The position numbers were made by a program, and so were the translations under genes. The notes beneath the pieces were generated by a model, which did not search any database, was not told the DNA's origin, and was given only the letters and a program-made list of their open reading frames with translations. 64,000 nucleotides of DNA from contig NZ_PDEP01000002.1 of the NCBI RefSeq assembly GCF_002554705.1, positions 226,001 to 290,000 of the forward strand, given 5' to 3'. Origin of the DNA: Longimonas halophila. GTDB lineage: Bacteria > Bacteroidota > Rhodothermia > Rhodothermales > Salinibacteraceae. Each line of letters opens with the position of its first letter. Within the stretch, counting starts at the first letter, position 1. Shown here in pieces: positions 25,249 to 34,824 of this stretch.

Positions 25249-27891
25249 TTAAAACGGCGCTTCTTCGTCGTCGGGGGGCGGTTCGGGGATGGCCCCGCCG
25301 CCGTCGCCGTTGAAGGGCGGGAGGCTGTCGCCGCCCCCGTCGTTGAATCCGCCGCCTTGCCCGGCTCCGCCGCTGTTGTTGTCGTAACGGGTGGTCAGGT
25401 TTTCGAAGCGGGCGTAGCGGTCTACAAATGCGAGTTCGACCGTGCCGATTGGGCCGTTGCGTTGCTTCCCAATAATAATCTCGGCGAGGCCCTCGGTCGA
25501 ATTGCCCTGATCATCGACGGTGATGCCGTAGCGTTCGGCGCGGTAGATGAAGGCCACGACATCGGCGTCCTGCTCGATGCTCCCCGATTCTCTCAAATCG
25601 GACAACTGCGGACGCTTGTCGCCGCCTCGGTTTTCGACGCCACGATTGAGCTGCGAGAGCGCGAGCACCGGCACATCCAGCTCTTTGGCCAGGCCCTTCA
25701 GCGATCGTGAGATGTGCGCAATCTCTTGCTCGCGGTTCTGCGTGCGCTTGGAGGCGGAGGCCTGCATCAGCTGCAGGTAATCAACAACCACCAGATCGAG
25801 GCCGTGCTCGGCCTTCAGGCGACGGCACTTGGCGCGTAGCTCCAGCACGCTCAGTCCGGGCGTGTCGTCAATGAAGAGGCTGGCGTCGGAGAGCTTACCG
25901 GCAGCGCGAGCCAGCTTCTGCCAGTCGTCATCTTTCATGCGTCCAGTACGCGCGCGCTGGGCATCGACGCGGGCTTCGGAGGTGAGCAGCCGCTGCGCCA
26001 GCTGCTGAGCACCCATCTCCAGCGAAAAGATAGCCACGCTCGCCGGATTCTCCGGATGCGTAGCCGCGTTGAGTCCGCACGCCAGCGAAAAGGCGGTGTT
26101 ATGCGTAACCGTTCCATCGGCAAGGAGGAAGCGGCCATTGCCATTGAGCGTGAAGCCGTAGTAGTCGCCCACGCCGTCGCGTTCCACCTCGATACCGGTC
26201 ACCCGCCAGTTGCGCTGGTCGGTCCAGGGGGTAGCCTGCTTCCGCGGGATGCGCACCGGAATCTCGTCGACGTTCCCGTTGAAGCGCACGCGGTAGACTT
26301 CCGATTCATATCCGGTTGATGCAATGCGGGCGGTCTTCGCCGTAAGCGATGTGCGGTAGCCCAACGTGTCGCACAAGAACTTGATCTGGTGTGCCAGCTG
26401 GTTGCTGGACTGTGTGATTTCGTAGGTGCCACCGTAGCCGCGGTTCAGATGCCCATCGCTGTCGATGAGCCCGGCCAGCAGGCGAAGGCGTTTCGCACGC
26501 GAGTTGCCCAGGTAGCACTGCGGAATGTGCTTGTTGTTGAGCAGGTCCAGGTCACGTAGCGTAGCCTGCACAGCGTTGCGTGTAGCCACGGTGCCGCGCT
26601 CGCCGCTTTTCACGAGGTACGCCGGACAGGGCCGATGCTCGTCGTGCACACTGACCGTATCGCCCCGCTCCTTGGCAAACGTTTGCAGGTAATCGACCAC
26701 CTCATCATCCGTTGTGTAGATGCGGGCGTTGTCGGCTTTGCCGTCGCCAAGCCACAGTCCCAAGAAATAGGGATCGAGCGGCACGGGCTGATCAGGAAAC
26801 GAGGCAGGGGCCTTGAATCCCTTATTATCGTTTTTCCATTTGTCTGATTTCTGGAGGTACTCGTGCACTGGAATGTCCGTGATGCTTCCGCGTGCACGGG
26901 CCCCTTCGCTTTGGCTTTTCTTGAGGGATAAGATGTGGCTCTCGTTCACCCGATAGTCTATGCCGCGCTTTTGGCGAACCCAGTACATGGGCTCGCGCCC
27001 TCGTGCAAGCGACTGCACGGTGCGCGGGGTGCCGTCGTCGCCCATGAGCTGGTCGCCAACCATGATGGTTTCCACGGGCTTTACGGTGCCATCGGCCATC
27101 ATAACAGGCGTGCCGCGTCCGAGGCATTTTCCCATGGAGGGCCTGGCCGCAATAATGATCAGGTCGGAGGGCTGCCAGCCGCTTGTCAGGTCGTCGAGCT
27201 TGCGGAAGCCGCTGGGTACGCCCGTGATGCCGCCCTCCTGGCCGTGAATCGATTCCAGCTGCTCCAATGTGTCCTTCACGACCTCGTTGATCGGCGAGGC
27301 GGCCTTGCGAAGCTGATTATCCGACACCTGAAAGATCTTGCTCTCGGCCTCGTCCAACAGCTCAAACGCATCGGCGCCGGGCTCGTAGGCCTGGCCCACC
27401 ACCGTCGTCATCGTCTCGATCATCTTGCGCAAGAGCGACTTCTCGGCGATGATGCGGGCATGGTACTCCACATTCGCAGCCGAGGCGACTTCGGTCGTCA
27501 GTTCCGAGAGGTAGTAGCCGCCGCCCACGTCGTCGAGATCGTCGTTGCGCTTCAGTTCGTTCGTGAGCGTGACGAGATCGACCGGGTTGCCGCGCTCAAA
27601 CAGGTTGAGCATGGCCGTGTAGATTTTCTCGTGCTTGGCGCTGTAGAACGCATCGGCCGAGATGACCTGAATGGCTTTCGGGATGGCTTCGCGTTCGAGC
27701 ATCATGGCGCCCAGCACCGACTTCTCCACATCGACGGCCTGCGGCGGCACGCGTCCGGCTTTGTTGTGCATCTCGTCGGACTGCGAGCGGCTGCGGCTGC
27801 GATCGCGCCCGCGCATCTTGTCGAGCGGATACGAGGGCTGCCCAGCGTCGTCGGGGTTGATACTAAAGCGGTCGTTGGAGGAAGAAGCCAT
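25249..27891 (-). CDS. dnaB: Replicative DNA helicase DnaB with an intein
   Basis: An 880-residue precursor. Its extein part (about 537 residues after splicing) is a normal DnaB: N-terminal domain with VPPQAVDVEKSVLGAMM, RecA-like domain with LIIIAARPSMGK and TAFSLAC (Walker A, split by the intein), LDLVVVDYLQLM (Walker B), and LRESGSIEQDADVVAF. The C-terminus is Gly/Pro-rich and disordered. The 343-residue intein must splice out for ATP binding. The ATG at 27891 (MASSSNDRF) is preferred over an upstream frame start at 27906. It is followed on its minus strand by no gene before the tRNAs. Confidence 0.97.
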   Translation of the reverse strand: MASSSNDRFSINPDDAGQPSYPLDKMRGRDRSRSRSQSDEMHNKAGRVPPQAVDVEKSVLGAMMLEREAIPKAIQVISADAFYSAKHEKIYTAMLNLFERGNPVDLVTLTNELKRNDDLDDVGGGYYLSELTTEVASAANVEYHARIIAEKSLLRKMIETMTTVVGQAYEPGADAFELLDEAESKIFQVSDNQLRKAASPINEVVKDTLEQLESIHGQEGGITGVPSGFRKLDDLTSGWQPSDLIIIAARPSMGKCLGRGTPVMMADGTVKPVETIMVGDQLMGDDGTPRTVQSLARGREPMYWVRQKRGIDYRVNESHILSLKKSQSEGARARGSITDIPVHEYLQKSDKWKNDNKGFKAPASFPDQPVPLDPYFLGLWLGDGKADNARIYTTDDEVVDYLQTFAKERGDTVSVHDEHRPCPAYLVKSGERGTVATRNAVQATLRDLDLLNNKHIPQCYLGNSRAKRLRLLAGLIDSDGHLNRGYGGTYEITQSSNQLAHQIKFLCDTLGYRTSLTAKTARIASTGYESEVYRVRFNGNVDEIPVRIPRKQATPWTDQRNWRVTGIEVERDGVGDYYGFTLNGNGRFLLADGTVTHNTAFSLACGLNAATHPENPASVAIFSLEMGAQQLAQRLLTSEARVDAQRARTGRMKDDDWQKLARAAGKLSDASLFIDDTPGLSVLELRAKCRRLKAEHGLDLVVVDYLQLMQASASKRTQNREQEIAHISRSLKGLAKELDVPVLALSQLNRGVENRGGDKRPQLSDLRESGSIEQDADVVAFIYRAERYGITVDDQGNSTEGLAEIIIGKQRNGPIGTVELAFVDRYARFENLTTRYDNNSGGAGQGGGFNDGGGDSLPPFNGDGGGAIPEPPPDDEEAPF
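26098..27126 (-). mobile_element. Intein with LAGLIDADG endonuclease in the DnaB P-loop
   Basis: The insert begins with Cys (CLGRGTPVMMADGTVKPVE, block A) right after GK of the Walker A motif and ends TVTHN before Thr (GK|T). A block B-like NESHIL lies near residue 75. Two LAGLIDADG helices are visible, LGLWLGDG and LAGLIDSDG, so it keeps a homing-endonuclease domain. The block F/G end is DYYGFTLNGNGRFLLADG then VTHN. It is 343 residues long. The common RESG/SIEQDAD site of other DnaB inteins is uninterrupted here. Confidence 0.95.
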
Positions 27892-28026
27892 AAGTCGGAA
27901 CCACACAGGGGGATTTGCAGCGGATTGCCGTGTTCAGCACCACAGGCTGCATCCACAAGAACACGCACGAGCATCCAATAAACGAACCTGCCGGTTTAGG
28001 AGGTCCGTCGTCTACGACAACACATG

Positions 28027-28806
28027 TTAACCGGCGGTCAGTTCGTCGTAGCGGGTGCGCAGGAGTTGCACGTCTTCCCAGGTGGGGCGCTTCCAGTTCG
28101 GGTTGCGCAGCAGCGCCGCGGGATGGTACGTGGCCATGACGGGAATGCCGTAGAAGTCGTGCTCGTTGCCGCGCAGCGATGACAGCGAGGAGCGGCGGTC
28201 GAGCACGGTGTTGGCCGCCACTTTGCCCACGCACAGCATAATCTTGGGCTGGATGAGGGCAATCTGCTTGTACAGCATGGGGATGTGCGCCTCGACCTCG
28301 TCCGCCTCGGGATCGCGGTTGCGCGGCGGACGGCTCTTCATGATGTTAGTGATGTAGATGTCTTGCCGCGAAAAGTTGATCGCCTCCATAATCTTGTCGA
28401 GCAGCTGCCCAGAGCGACCTACGAAGGGCTCACCTTCTTTGTCCTCGTCGCGGCCCGGAGCCTCACCAATTACGATGAGATCGGCTTCGGGGTCGCCCAC
28501 GCCAAAGACGGGATTTTCGCGCATCTCGTCGAGCTCGATGAGCACGTTGTTGGCGGCAAACTTCTCTACCGCATCGAGCGTGTCGAGCGCCTTCAGCGTG
28601 TCGTAGGGTGGCGTGTCGGGGATGAGCGCGGTGATGCGCTCAGACGGCGGGCGCGACGGGTCTTCAGTCGGGTCGACGGCGTTGCCGAACAGGTCGCGGT
28701 TGGGCATGGAGGCAGCAGGGGCATCAGGAAGGGGAACGAAGCGTCCGAACAGCCTGCGTTCGTGCTCGATGGCCTCGCGCAGGGTTCGCAGTGCGTGGGG
28801 AGTCAT
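28027..28806 (-). CDS. Family 4-like uracil-DNA glycosylase lacking iron-sulphur cysteines
   Basis: Removes uracil from DNA. The 259-residue protein has the family 4 motifs GEAPGRDEDKEGEPFVGRSG (catalytic region), ITNIMKSRPPRNRDP and the later MATYHPAALLRNP (His in the third motif). The four cysteines that usually hold a [4Fe-4S] cluster are missing: the early C-x2-C region reads ELDEMRENPVFG, KCRPP is KSRPP, and EACxP is EAHIP. The only Cys is in MLCVGK. Its ATG overlaps the stop of coaBC by four bases, so translation is probably coupled. Confidence 0.88.
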   Translation of the reverse strand: MTPHALRTLREAIEHERRLFGRFVPLPDAPAASMPNRDLFGNAVDPTEDPSRPPSERITALIPDTPPYDTLKALDTLDAVEKFAANNVLIELDEMRENPVFGVGDPEADLIVIGEAPGRDEDKEGEPFVGRSGQLLDKIMEAINFSRQDIYITNIMKSRPPRNRDPEADEVEAHIPMLYKQIALIQPKIMLCVGKVAANTVLDRRSSLSSLRGNEHDFYGIPVMATYHPAALLRNPNWKRPTWEDVQLLRTRYDELTAG

Positions 28807-30092
28807 GACGCGGCAGAGGGTTGAAGCGCAGGCGTATGGCGAACAACGTGCGTAACGAGCGCTTCGGCCACCGTGCGTTTGGGGGCGGTGGCGATGGAAT
28901 GCTCGTGGTCGTTAGGGCCGAAGAGGGTCAGGGCGTTGGTGCCGGTGCCGAAGCCGCTGCCCGCCTCGCTGGCGTTGTTGAGCGCGATCCAGTCGAGGTT
29001 TTTGCGTATGCGCTTAGACTGCGCGTTAGCGCGGGCGTTATCGGTTTCGAGGGCAAAGCCGACAAGTACTTGCCCGCTGCGCTTGTGCTGGCCCAGCGTG
29101 TGCAAGATATCGGGCGTGCGCTCTAACGTAAGTGTGAGGGGCCCGTCGTCCTTCTTCTGTTTGGTATCAGCGGGATGCGCAGGCGTGTAGTCGGCCACGG
29201 CAGCCGCCATGAACACGAGGTCGGCCTCGTGGCGGCGCGACTGCACCGCCTCGTGCATCTCGGCGGCGGTACGCACGTCTACGCGAGTTACGCCCGGCGG
29301 GGTGTCGAGATGCGTGGGGCCGCTCACGAGCGTTACGGTTGCGCCGTACGCGGCAGCAGCCTCGGCAAGGGCGAAGCCCATGGTGCCCGTGGAGGGGTTG
29401 GTGAGCATGCGTACCGGGTCGATGGGCTCCTCGGTGGGTCCGGCGGTAACGAGCACCTGCGTTCCGCTGAGCGCGTTGGGGGGAAGCGATGAGGATTGAC
29501 CGGGGTCTGAGGCGGTGCCATCGATCAGGGCGGCTACGCGGGCGGCAATGGCAGGCAATTCGGGCAAGCGGCCCGGCCCTTCAAGTCCGCTGGCGAGCTC
29601 GCCATGCTCTGCCGGCATCACCTCGTATCCAAACGAACGAAGCTGCTCGAAATTGGCCTGCGTGGCCGGATGCTGGTACATGTCCAGATCCATGGCCGGG
29701 CACACCAGAATGGGGCAACGTGCCGACAGTGCGGTGGCGGTGAGCATGTTGTCGCTGAAGCCGTGTGCCAGCTTGGCTACGGTCTGTGCGGTGGCGGGGG
29801 CAATGACAAACGCATCCGCCCACAGGCCGAGCGAGACGTGCTCGGTCCAGCTGTCGGGGTCGTGCTCGGGGAAGATCTCGGTGTGTACCGTGTGCCCCGA
29901 GAGCGTGCCCAGCGTAAGGGCCGGGATGAAGCGCTCGGCGCTCTCGGTCATGAGCACGCGCACTTCGGCCCCGGCTTTTTTGAAGAGCCGCACCAGCGGG
30001 GCTGTTTTGTAGGCGGCAATGCTGCCCGTAACGCCCAGAATGAGCTTGCATCCGTTGAGCGCAGTGGTGGAAGGCGCATCGGAAGAAGGCAT
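28803..30092 (-). CDS. coaBC: Bifunctional phosphopantothenoylcysteine decarboxylase/synthase
   Basis: Two steps of coenzyme A synthesis. The N-terminal flavoprotein CoaC domain (about 1-180) starts CKLILGVTGSIAAYKTAPLVR and has the APATAQTVAKLAHGFSDN and PAMDLDMYQHPATQ motifs. The C-terminal CoaB domain begins VLVTAGPTEEPIDPVRMLTN and has MAAAVADYTP and the C-terminal IALNNASEAGSGFG. ATG 30092 gives 429 residues; the frame extends to 30152 but with atypical sequence. It is followed by the overlapping glycosylase gene and preceded by rpoZ 104 bp upstream. Confidence 0.95.
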   Translation of the reverse strand: MPSSDAPSTTALNGCKLILGVTGSIAAYKTAPLVRLFKKAGAEVRVLMTESAERFIPALTLGTLSGHTVHTEIFPEHDPDSWTEHVSLGLWADAFVIAPATAQTVAKLAHGFSDNMLTATALSARCPILVCPAMDLDMYQHPATQANFEQLRSFGYEVMPAEHGELASGLEGPGRLPELPAIAARVAALIDGTASDPGQSSSLPPNALSGTQVLVTAGPTEEPIDPVRMLTNPSTGTMGFALAEAAAAYGATVTLVSGPTHLDTPPGVTRVDVRTAAEMHEAVQSRRHEADLVFMAAAVADYTPAHPADTKQKKDDGPLTLTLERTPDILHTLGQHKRSGQVLVGFALETDNARANAQSKRIRKNLDWIALNNASEAGSGFGTGTNALTLFGPNDHEHSIATAPKRTVAEALVTHVVRHTPALQPSAAS

Positions 30093-30196
30093 GGGCGAGA
30101 GGCCGCCAGGTGGACACGAGAACAGACGGATGCCGCAGCGCTCCCGCCGCATCGCAGTATGCGCGGTACGCAGGCAGCACGCACGTTGAATGCAGG

Positions 30197-30484
30197 TTAC
30201 TCGGGCTTGCGGAAGTAGAGCTTGTCGTCGAGGAAGTCCTCAATCGCCATTTCGGTCGGTTCCGGCTTGAGTTCGTACTCGATCGAGATTTCTTCCTGCT
30301 CTTCCTGCATGCGTGCGTCCTCCATTTCGGGCCCAAAGCCCTCGAAGTACTGCAGCTTTTCGTCGAGTTCAGAGCGCTCATCCGACGAGATCTGCCGGGC
30401 GCGCTTGGCCATAATGGCCACGGCCTCGTAGATGTTGCCTGTGCGGGAGGCGAGTTCGTCGATGTCGAGCGTTTCGATAGCCAT
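30197..30484 (-). CDS. rpoZ: RNA polymerase omega subunit
   Basis: A 95-residue protein with the RpoZ pattern: IETLDIDELASRTGNIYEAV, then AIMAKRARQISSDERSELDE, and an acidic tail. Omega helps assemble beta-prime. The long acidic C-terminus is in line with the Bacteroidetes-type omega. It sits in the gmk-rpoZ-coaBC series, a widely conserved order. The ATG at 30484 is chosen because upstream in-frame residues are atypical. Confidence 0.88.
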   Translation of the reverse strand: MAIETLDIDELASRTGNIYEAVAIMAKRARQISSDERSELDEKLQYFEGFGPEMEDARMQEEQEEISIEYELKPEPTEMAIEDFLDDKLYFRKPE

Positions 30485-30573
30485 AGGTCGAAGCCACAAA
30501 AGAGAAATACACAGAACCAGCACCGCCCCATTGATTTGCGGGACTGTCTTTGACTGCCATGGTGCTGTAGACG

Positions 30574-31140
30574 TTAGCTTGCTATAAACCGATTGATGTG
30601 CTGCAAAGTTTCCTGTACGGCGGTGTCGAGGTCGTCGTTGATCACGATCGCATCAAAGTCGTCAGCGCGCTGCATCTCCATGCGGGCGCGATCCAGTCGA
30701 TCTTGCACGGCCTTGCTGGTTTCGGTGCCGCGCCCGGTGAGGCGGTCCTTGAGTACGCTGAATGAGGGCGGTGCAATGAAAATGACAAGCGCTTCGTCGC
30801 CGTAGGTGCGCTTTACGTTGTCGGCACCGCGCACGTCGATGTCGAGGAGCACGGGAGCATCGGGCGAGGAGTCTTCGACCTCCTGCTTGAGCGTGCCATA
30901 GAACTGATCGGGATAGACCTCTTCGTATTCGAGCAGATCGCCGTCTTCGATGCGCGCTTTGAATGCATCGGGAGCAAGAAAGTGATAGTCTTCGCCGTCG
31001 CTTTCGTTGGGACGCGGGGCCCGCGTGGTGGCTGATACCGAAAAGCGAAGGGCGTTGAGCCGGTCGAGCACGCGGCGGGCAATGGTCGTTTTGCCGGCGC
31101 CGCTGGGGGCGGTGAGCACGATGATGGCACGTTCAGGCAT
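30574..31140 (-). CDS. gmk: Guanylate kinase
   Basis: Phosphorylates GMP to GDP. The 188-residue protein has the P-loop VLTAPSGAGKTTIARRVLD, the GMP-binding SVSATTRAPRPNESDGEDYHFL and VLLDIDVRGADNVK. ATG 31140 (MPERAII) is chosen; a second ATG at 31146 is in frame. Downstream in the same direction are rpoZ and coaBC; yicC lies 59 bp upstream. Confidence 0.97.
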   Translation of the reverse strand: MPERAIIVLTAPSGAGKTTIARRVLDRLNALRFSVSATTRAPRPNESDGEDYHFLAPDAFKARIEDGDLLEYEEVYPDQFYGTLKQEVEDSSPDAPVLLDIDVRGADNVKRTYGDEALVIFIAPPSFSVLKDRLTGRGTETSKAVQDRLDRARMEMQRADDFDAIVINDDLDTAVQETLQHINRFIAS

Positions 31141-31198
31141 AGGCAAGTGGGGACAAACGAAGGGGAGCGCAGAAACAGGTACAGGGGGATGTGAGGGG

Positions 31199-32083
31199 TT
31201 ACTCGACGTTGCGGATCTGTTCGCGAATCTGTTCGATGACCTCTTTCATCTGCACGGCGTGCTCGGAGATCGTGGCGTCGTTCGCTTTCGCGCCAATGGT
31301 GTTGACCTCCCGCAGCATTTCTTGCATGATGAACTTGAGGCGACGTCCGGCGGGGTCGTCGTCGCTGAGGGCCTCGCGAAACTGGCGGATGTGCGATTGC
31401 AGGCGCACGCATTCTTCGTGCACATCGAGCTTGTCGGCAAGCACAGCGATCTCGGTTTCCAGGCGGTCACGGTCGAGGCGCTCATCGCTGAGCAGATCGC
31501 TCAGGCGAGCCTGCAGCAGGTCTTGCGCCTCATCGACCCGTACCGGGGCGCGCTTCTCTACAACGCCGAGATGCTCGCTCAGCGCATCAAGCTGGGTGGT
31601 CAGGTCGTCGAAGAGCGCGGAGCCTTCGTCGCTGCGCATGGCGTGGAGTCCGTCGAGCGCGTCGGTGAGGGCGTGCTCCACGGCCTGCCAGGTCGCATCG
31701 GGGAGCGAGCGGGCGGCAGGGGCTTCGGTGTCGTCTAAAAAGCGGTGGGCCACGTCGAGCACGTGGTCGAGTGTCACCGGGGCGTCGATGCCGGCAGCGT
31801 CGCGGAGGGTGCGCAGAGTGTTGGCCACGGCCTGGGCGCGCTCGGGGCCAAGTGGCAAGATGGAAGCTGACTGCGCCTCCAGGTCGACCGACACGCGAAA
31901 CTGGCCCCGGTTAAACCGGTCTTTGATCGCCTGCTTGATGGCCAGCTCGCGCTCGCCCAGCCCACGCGGTCCGCGCACCGATACGTCGAGGTGGCGTTTG
32001 TTCACAGAGCGCACTTCTACGGTCACGGTAGCGGCCTCGTGAGCCGCCTGGCCGCGTCCGAATCCAGTCATGCTATGAATCAT
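31199..32083 (-). CDS. yicC: YicC-family endoribonuclease
   Basis: A 294-residue protein with the YicC signature start MIHSMTGFGRG, the conserved EVRSVNKRHLDVSVRGP, and the C-terminal GRRLKFIMQEMLREVNTIGAKANDATIS. Family members are single-strand RNA endonucleases in Escherichia coli and Bacillus. It precedes gmk in the same direction, a frequent pairing. Confidence 0.94.
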   Translation of the reverse strand: MIHSMTGFGRGQAAHEAATVTVEVRSVNKRHLDVSVRGPRGLGERELAIKQAIKDRFNRGQFRVSVDLEAQSASILPLGPERAQAVANTLRTLRDAAGIDAPVTLDHVLDVAHRFLDDTEAPAARSLPDATWQAVEHALTDALDGLHAMRSDEGSALFDDLTTQLDALSEHLGVVEKRAPVRVDEAQDLLQARLSDLLSDERLDRDRLETEIAVLADKLDVHEECVRLQSHIRQFREALSDDDPAGRRLKFIMQEMLREVNTIGAKANDATISEHAVQMKEVIEQIREQIRNVE

Positions 32084-32188
32084 CCGAAAGGGAGGGTCAA
32101 GTCGGTAGGCAATGATCCGCAGAGGAGTGCGCTGGATACGGCAAAACCGGACTGCCTATAGAGCAGCCCGGTTTGCAGAGAGTTGATG

Positions 32189-32277
32189 CGGAGAGGGAGG
32201 GATTCGAACCCCCGGTACCGCGTAAACGGTACACTCGCTTTCCAGGCGAGCCCCTTCGACCGCTCGGGCACCCCTCC
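32189..32277 (-). tRNA. tRNA-Ser (anticodon GGA)
   Basis: An 89-nt class II tRNA on the minus strand. The acceptor GGAGGGG pairs with CCTCTCC (one wobble). The anticodon arm CTCGC-CTGGAAA-GCGAG gives GGA. A long variable arm (GTACCGTTTACGCGGTAC core) is present as expected for Ser. The T loop is TTCGAAT. Confidence 0.95.
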
Positions 32278-32393
32278 GTTTATGGTAATATCGCTGATGC
32301 TAACAGACGCTGCAGAGTGTATCGTGCGGTGCGACATGCGCTGCAGTGTCTAAATGCACGTATCTGGTAAGCCTACGTGCGAGGTTATGTTAC

Positions 32394-32963
32394 TCACACT
32401 TCCATGATTTCATCTGCTTTCCGTTCCGTCATGGTGTCGATGCGCTTCACGTACTTGTCGGTAAGCTCCTGTAGGTCTTCTTCGGCTCCGTAGCGCACAT
32501 CTTCGGACAGGTTCTGCTCCTTTACGATGCGCTGGATGGTGTCTTTAATCTCGCGGCGGATGTTGCGAATGGAGATCTTGGCTTCTTCCGCGCGTTCGCG
32601 GGCGGTGCCAGCCAGTTCGCGGCGGCGCTCCTCAGAAAGCGGCGGCACGGGGACACGAATGACGGAGCCGTCGTTTGAGGGATTCAGGCCCAGGTTGGCC
32701 ATCATGATGCCGCGCTCAATGTCGCTGAGGGCGTTCTGGTCGAACGGCTGCACAATGAGCAGGTCGGCCTGGGGGGCGCTTACGCTGGCTACCTGGTTGA
32801 GCGGCGTTTTGCTGCCGTAGTAATCTACTTTGACATTGTCGAGCATAGCGGGGCGGGCGCGCCCAGCGCGAATAGTGTTGAGTTCGCTGCGCAGGTACGA
32901 TGCCGTTTCCTGCATCTGCTCGTCGGCACTATCGAGTTGGTCCTGGATGGGCGTATCAGACAT
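32394..32963 (-). CDS. frr: Ribosome recycling factor
   Basis: Splits post-termination ribosomes with EF-G. The 189-residue protein has LRSELNTIRAGRARPAMLDN, YYGSKTPLNQVASVS, and a C-terminal helix with KVDTMTERKADEI-like end (VKRIDTMTERKADEIMEV). ATG 32963 (MSDTPIQDQL) gives the family length; the frame continues to 33068. It is the last gene of the minus-strand rpsB-tsf-pyrH-frr set. Confidence 0.97.
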   Translation of the reverse strand: MSDTPIQDQLDSADEQMQETASYLRSELNTIRAGRARPAMLDNVKVDYYGSKTPLNQVASVSAPQADLLIVQPFDQNALSDIERGIMMANLGLNPSNDGSVIRVPVPPLSEERRRELAGTARERAEEAKISIRNIRREIKDTIQRIVKEQNLSEDVRYGAEEDLQELTDKYVKRIDTMTERKADEIMEV

Positions 32964-33039
32964 AGCGAAAAGCCGGTTCAACCGGGTCAGTGAAAAAGCC
33001 AGTGGCGGTTTACAGGGGAGTCGGTGCGCGTTGACGCGG

Positions 33040-33804
33040 CTACAGGGCTGCAGTGACGTAAGGCGCATCGGCCTCTTCGTTCCAGTGAACGCGTGTGCCT
33101 ATGTCTTCGCCCTGCACAATGCGAGTCAGGTTGCTCTTTACGCCCATGTCGAAGATGCGTAGCGGCATCGACGATTCGCGACACAGAGTGAGCGCCGTCA
33201 TGTCCATAACCTGCAGGTTGCGACGGATCATCTCGTCGCCGTGGATCTCCACAAATCGTTCTGCAGAATCGTCTTCTTCGGGGTCGGCGGTAAACACGCC
33301 GTTTACGCGCGTGCCTTTCAAGATCATTTCGGCATCGATTTCGAGGCCACGCAGCGCAGCGGCGGTGTCGGTCGTGAAGTACGGATTGCCGGTTCCCGAC
33401 CCGAAAATGACGACGCGTCCTTTCTCCAGATGCCGAATGGCCCGCCGCCGAATGAACGGCTCGGCAATCTCTTCCATCTTGATACTCGACTGCAGCCGGG
33501 TCTGTAGTCCCACCTGCTCCAGTGCATCTTGCAGGGCCATGCCGTTGATCATGGTGGCCAGCATACCCATGTAGTCGGCGTGGGCGCGCGTCATGCCCTT
33601 CATGGCGTTTTGCACACCGCGAAAGATATTGCCGCCCCCAATTACGATAGCAAGCTCAGCGCCCAGATCGACGGCGCGCTTGATCTCTTGCGCGTAATTG
33701 CGAATCACCGTTTCGTCGATGCCAAAGTCGCGGTCGGGGCCTAAGAGCGCCTCACCGCTCAGCTTAAGCAGGATGCGGGTGTGCGCAGGCGAGCCGGTAG
33801 ACAT
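33040..33804 (-). CDS. pyrH: UMP kinase
   Basis: Phosphorylates UMP to UDP in pyrimidine synthesis. The 254-residue protein has the amino-acid-kinase fold signature ILLKLSGEALLG, AIVIGGGNIFRG, the VVIFGSGTGNPYFTTDTAAA segment, and MDMTALTLCRESSMPLRIFD. Its position between tsf and frr is the classic order. Confidence 0.97.
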   Translation of the reverse strand: MSTGSPAHTRILLKLSGEALLGPDRDFGIDETVIRNYAQEIKRAVDLGAELAIVIGGGNIFRGVQNAMKGMTRAHADYMGMLATMINGMALQDALEQVGLQTRLQSSIKMEEIAEPFIRRRAIRHLEKGRVVIFGSGTGNPYFTTDTAAALRGLEIDAEMILKGTRVNGVFTADPEEDDSAERFVEIHGDEMIRRNLQVMDMTALTLCRESSMPLRIFDMGVKSNLTRIVQGEDIGTRVHWNEEADAPYVTAAL

Positions 33805-33905
33805 AGCAGGAGCCGAAAAGTCGGGATTCGAGAGAATAGCGTGGCGTAAGGGCTGTACCCAGCAGCAGGCGCTCGGCGGTGGAGCCCCTGCTGCTGCGGT
33901 ACGGA

Positions 33906-34733
33906 TTAGTTTCCCAGTGCGTAGCGCACAAAGCCGTGCACCGATACATCTGCATCGTCGAGCATGTCTTGCACCGAGGTCGACGCGTCTTTTACGAAGT
34001 CCTGCTCCAAGAGCACATTGTCCTGGAAGTAGCGGTTCAGCTTCCCGTTCACAATGTTCTCGATGACGTGCTCGGGCTTGCCATCGCTAATGGCGGATTC
34101 GCGGGCAATCTCCTTCTCCTTTTCCTGTACGGATTCAGGGACTTCATCGCGCGATACAGCCACCGGATTCAGCGCCGCAATCTGCATAGCCACGTCGAGC
34201 GGGGCCTGCTCGTCGTCGCCAGTTACGTCCACAAGGACGCCGAGCTTTGAGCCGGGGTGGATGTACGACACGATGTGGCCGTCGTCGCTGGCTTCGATCA
34301 GTTCGAAGCGGCGGATCGCGAGCTTCTCGCCAATGCGACCCGTCATGCGAACGAGTTCTTCCTGCACGGTGCGCTCGCCGTTGTAATCGAGGGCATGCAG
34401 CGCATCCAGGTCGTCGGGACGCTCCTGCAGAACGAGGTCCGCCACGCGGTCGGCAAACGACGAGAAGTCGTCGTTGCGGGCCACGAAGTCGGTTTCGCAG
34501 TTCACTTCAACAATGGCCCCGAGGCGCTGATCGGCAGCGATTGATGTAACAACAAGCCCTTCTTCGGCTTTGCGGTCGGCGCGCTTCTTAACGACTTTCT
34601 GGCCTTTTTTGCGGAGCAGCTCAATGGCTTCGTCGAAGTCGCCGTCGGCTTCTTCAAGGGCCTTTTTGCAGTCCATCATGCCCACGCCAGTGGCATCGCG
34701 GAGCTCTTTTACGTCTTGGGCGGAAATACTCAT
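33906..34733 (-). CDS. tsf: Elongation factor Ts
   Basis: The guanine-nucleotide exchange factor for EF-Tu. The 275-residue protein starts [20 protein letters not shown], then [19 protein letters not shown], and has the core [12 protein letters not shown] that contacts EF-Tu. It follows rpsB by about 90 bp on the same strand. Confidence 0.98.
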   Translation of the reverse strand: MSISAQDVKELRDATGVGMMDCKKALEEADGDFDEAIELLRKKGQKVVKKRADRKAEEGLVVTSIAADQRLGAIVEVNCETDFVARNDDFSSFADRVADLVLQERPDDLDALHALDYNGERTVQEELVRMTGRIGEKLAIRRFELIEASDDGHIVSYIHPGSKLGVLVDVTGDDEQAPLDVAMQIAALNPVAVSRDEVPESVQEKEKEIARESAISDGKPEHVIENIVNGKLNRYFQDNVLLEQDFVKDASTSVQDMLDDADVSVHGFVRYALGN

Positions 34734-34824
34734 GGGATTGGTTGAAATTCAGGGTCATCTAAAAGCAGACAGAGACAATATGCAAGCGGGCCGAATCGCA
34801 GTGCGACCCGGCCCGACATGCACA

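Noticed and set aside
26935..27981. 348-codon plus-strand frame over dnaB
   Set aside because: Antisense shadow of the DnaB extein and intein; composition is typical of reversed coding DNA.
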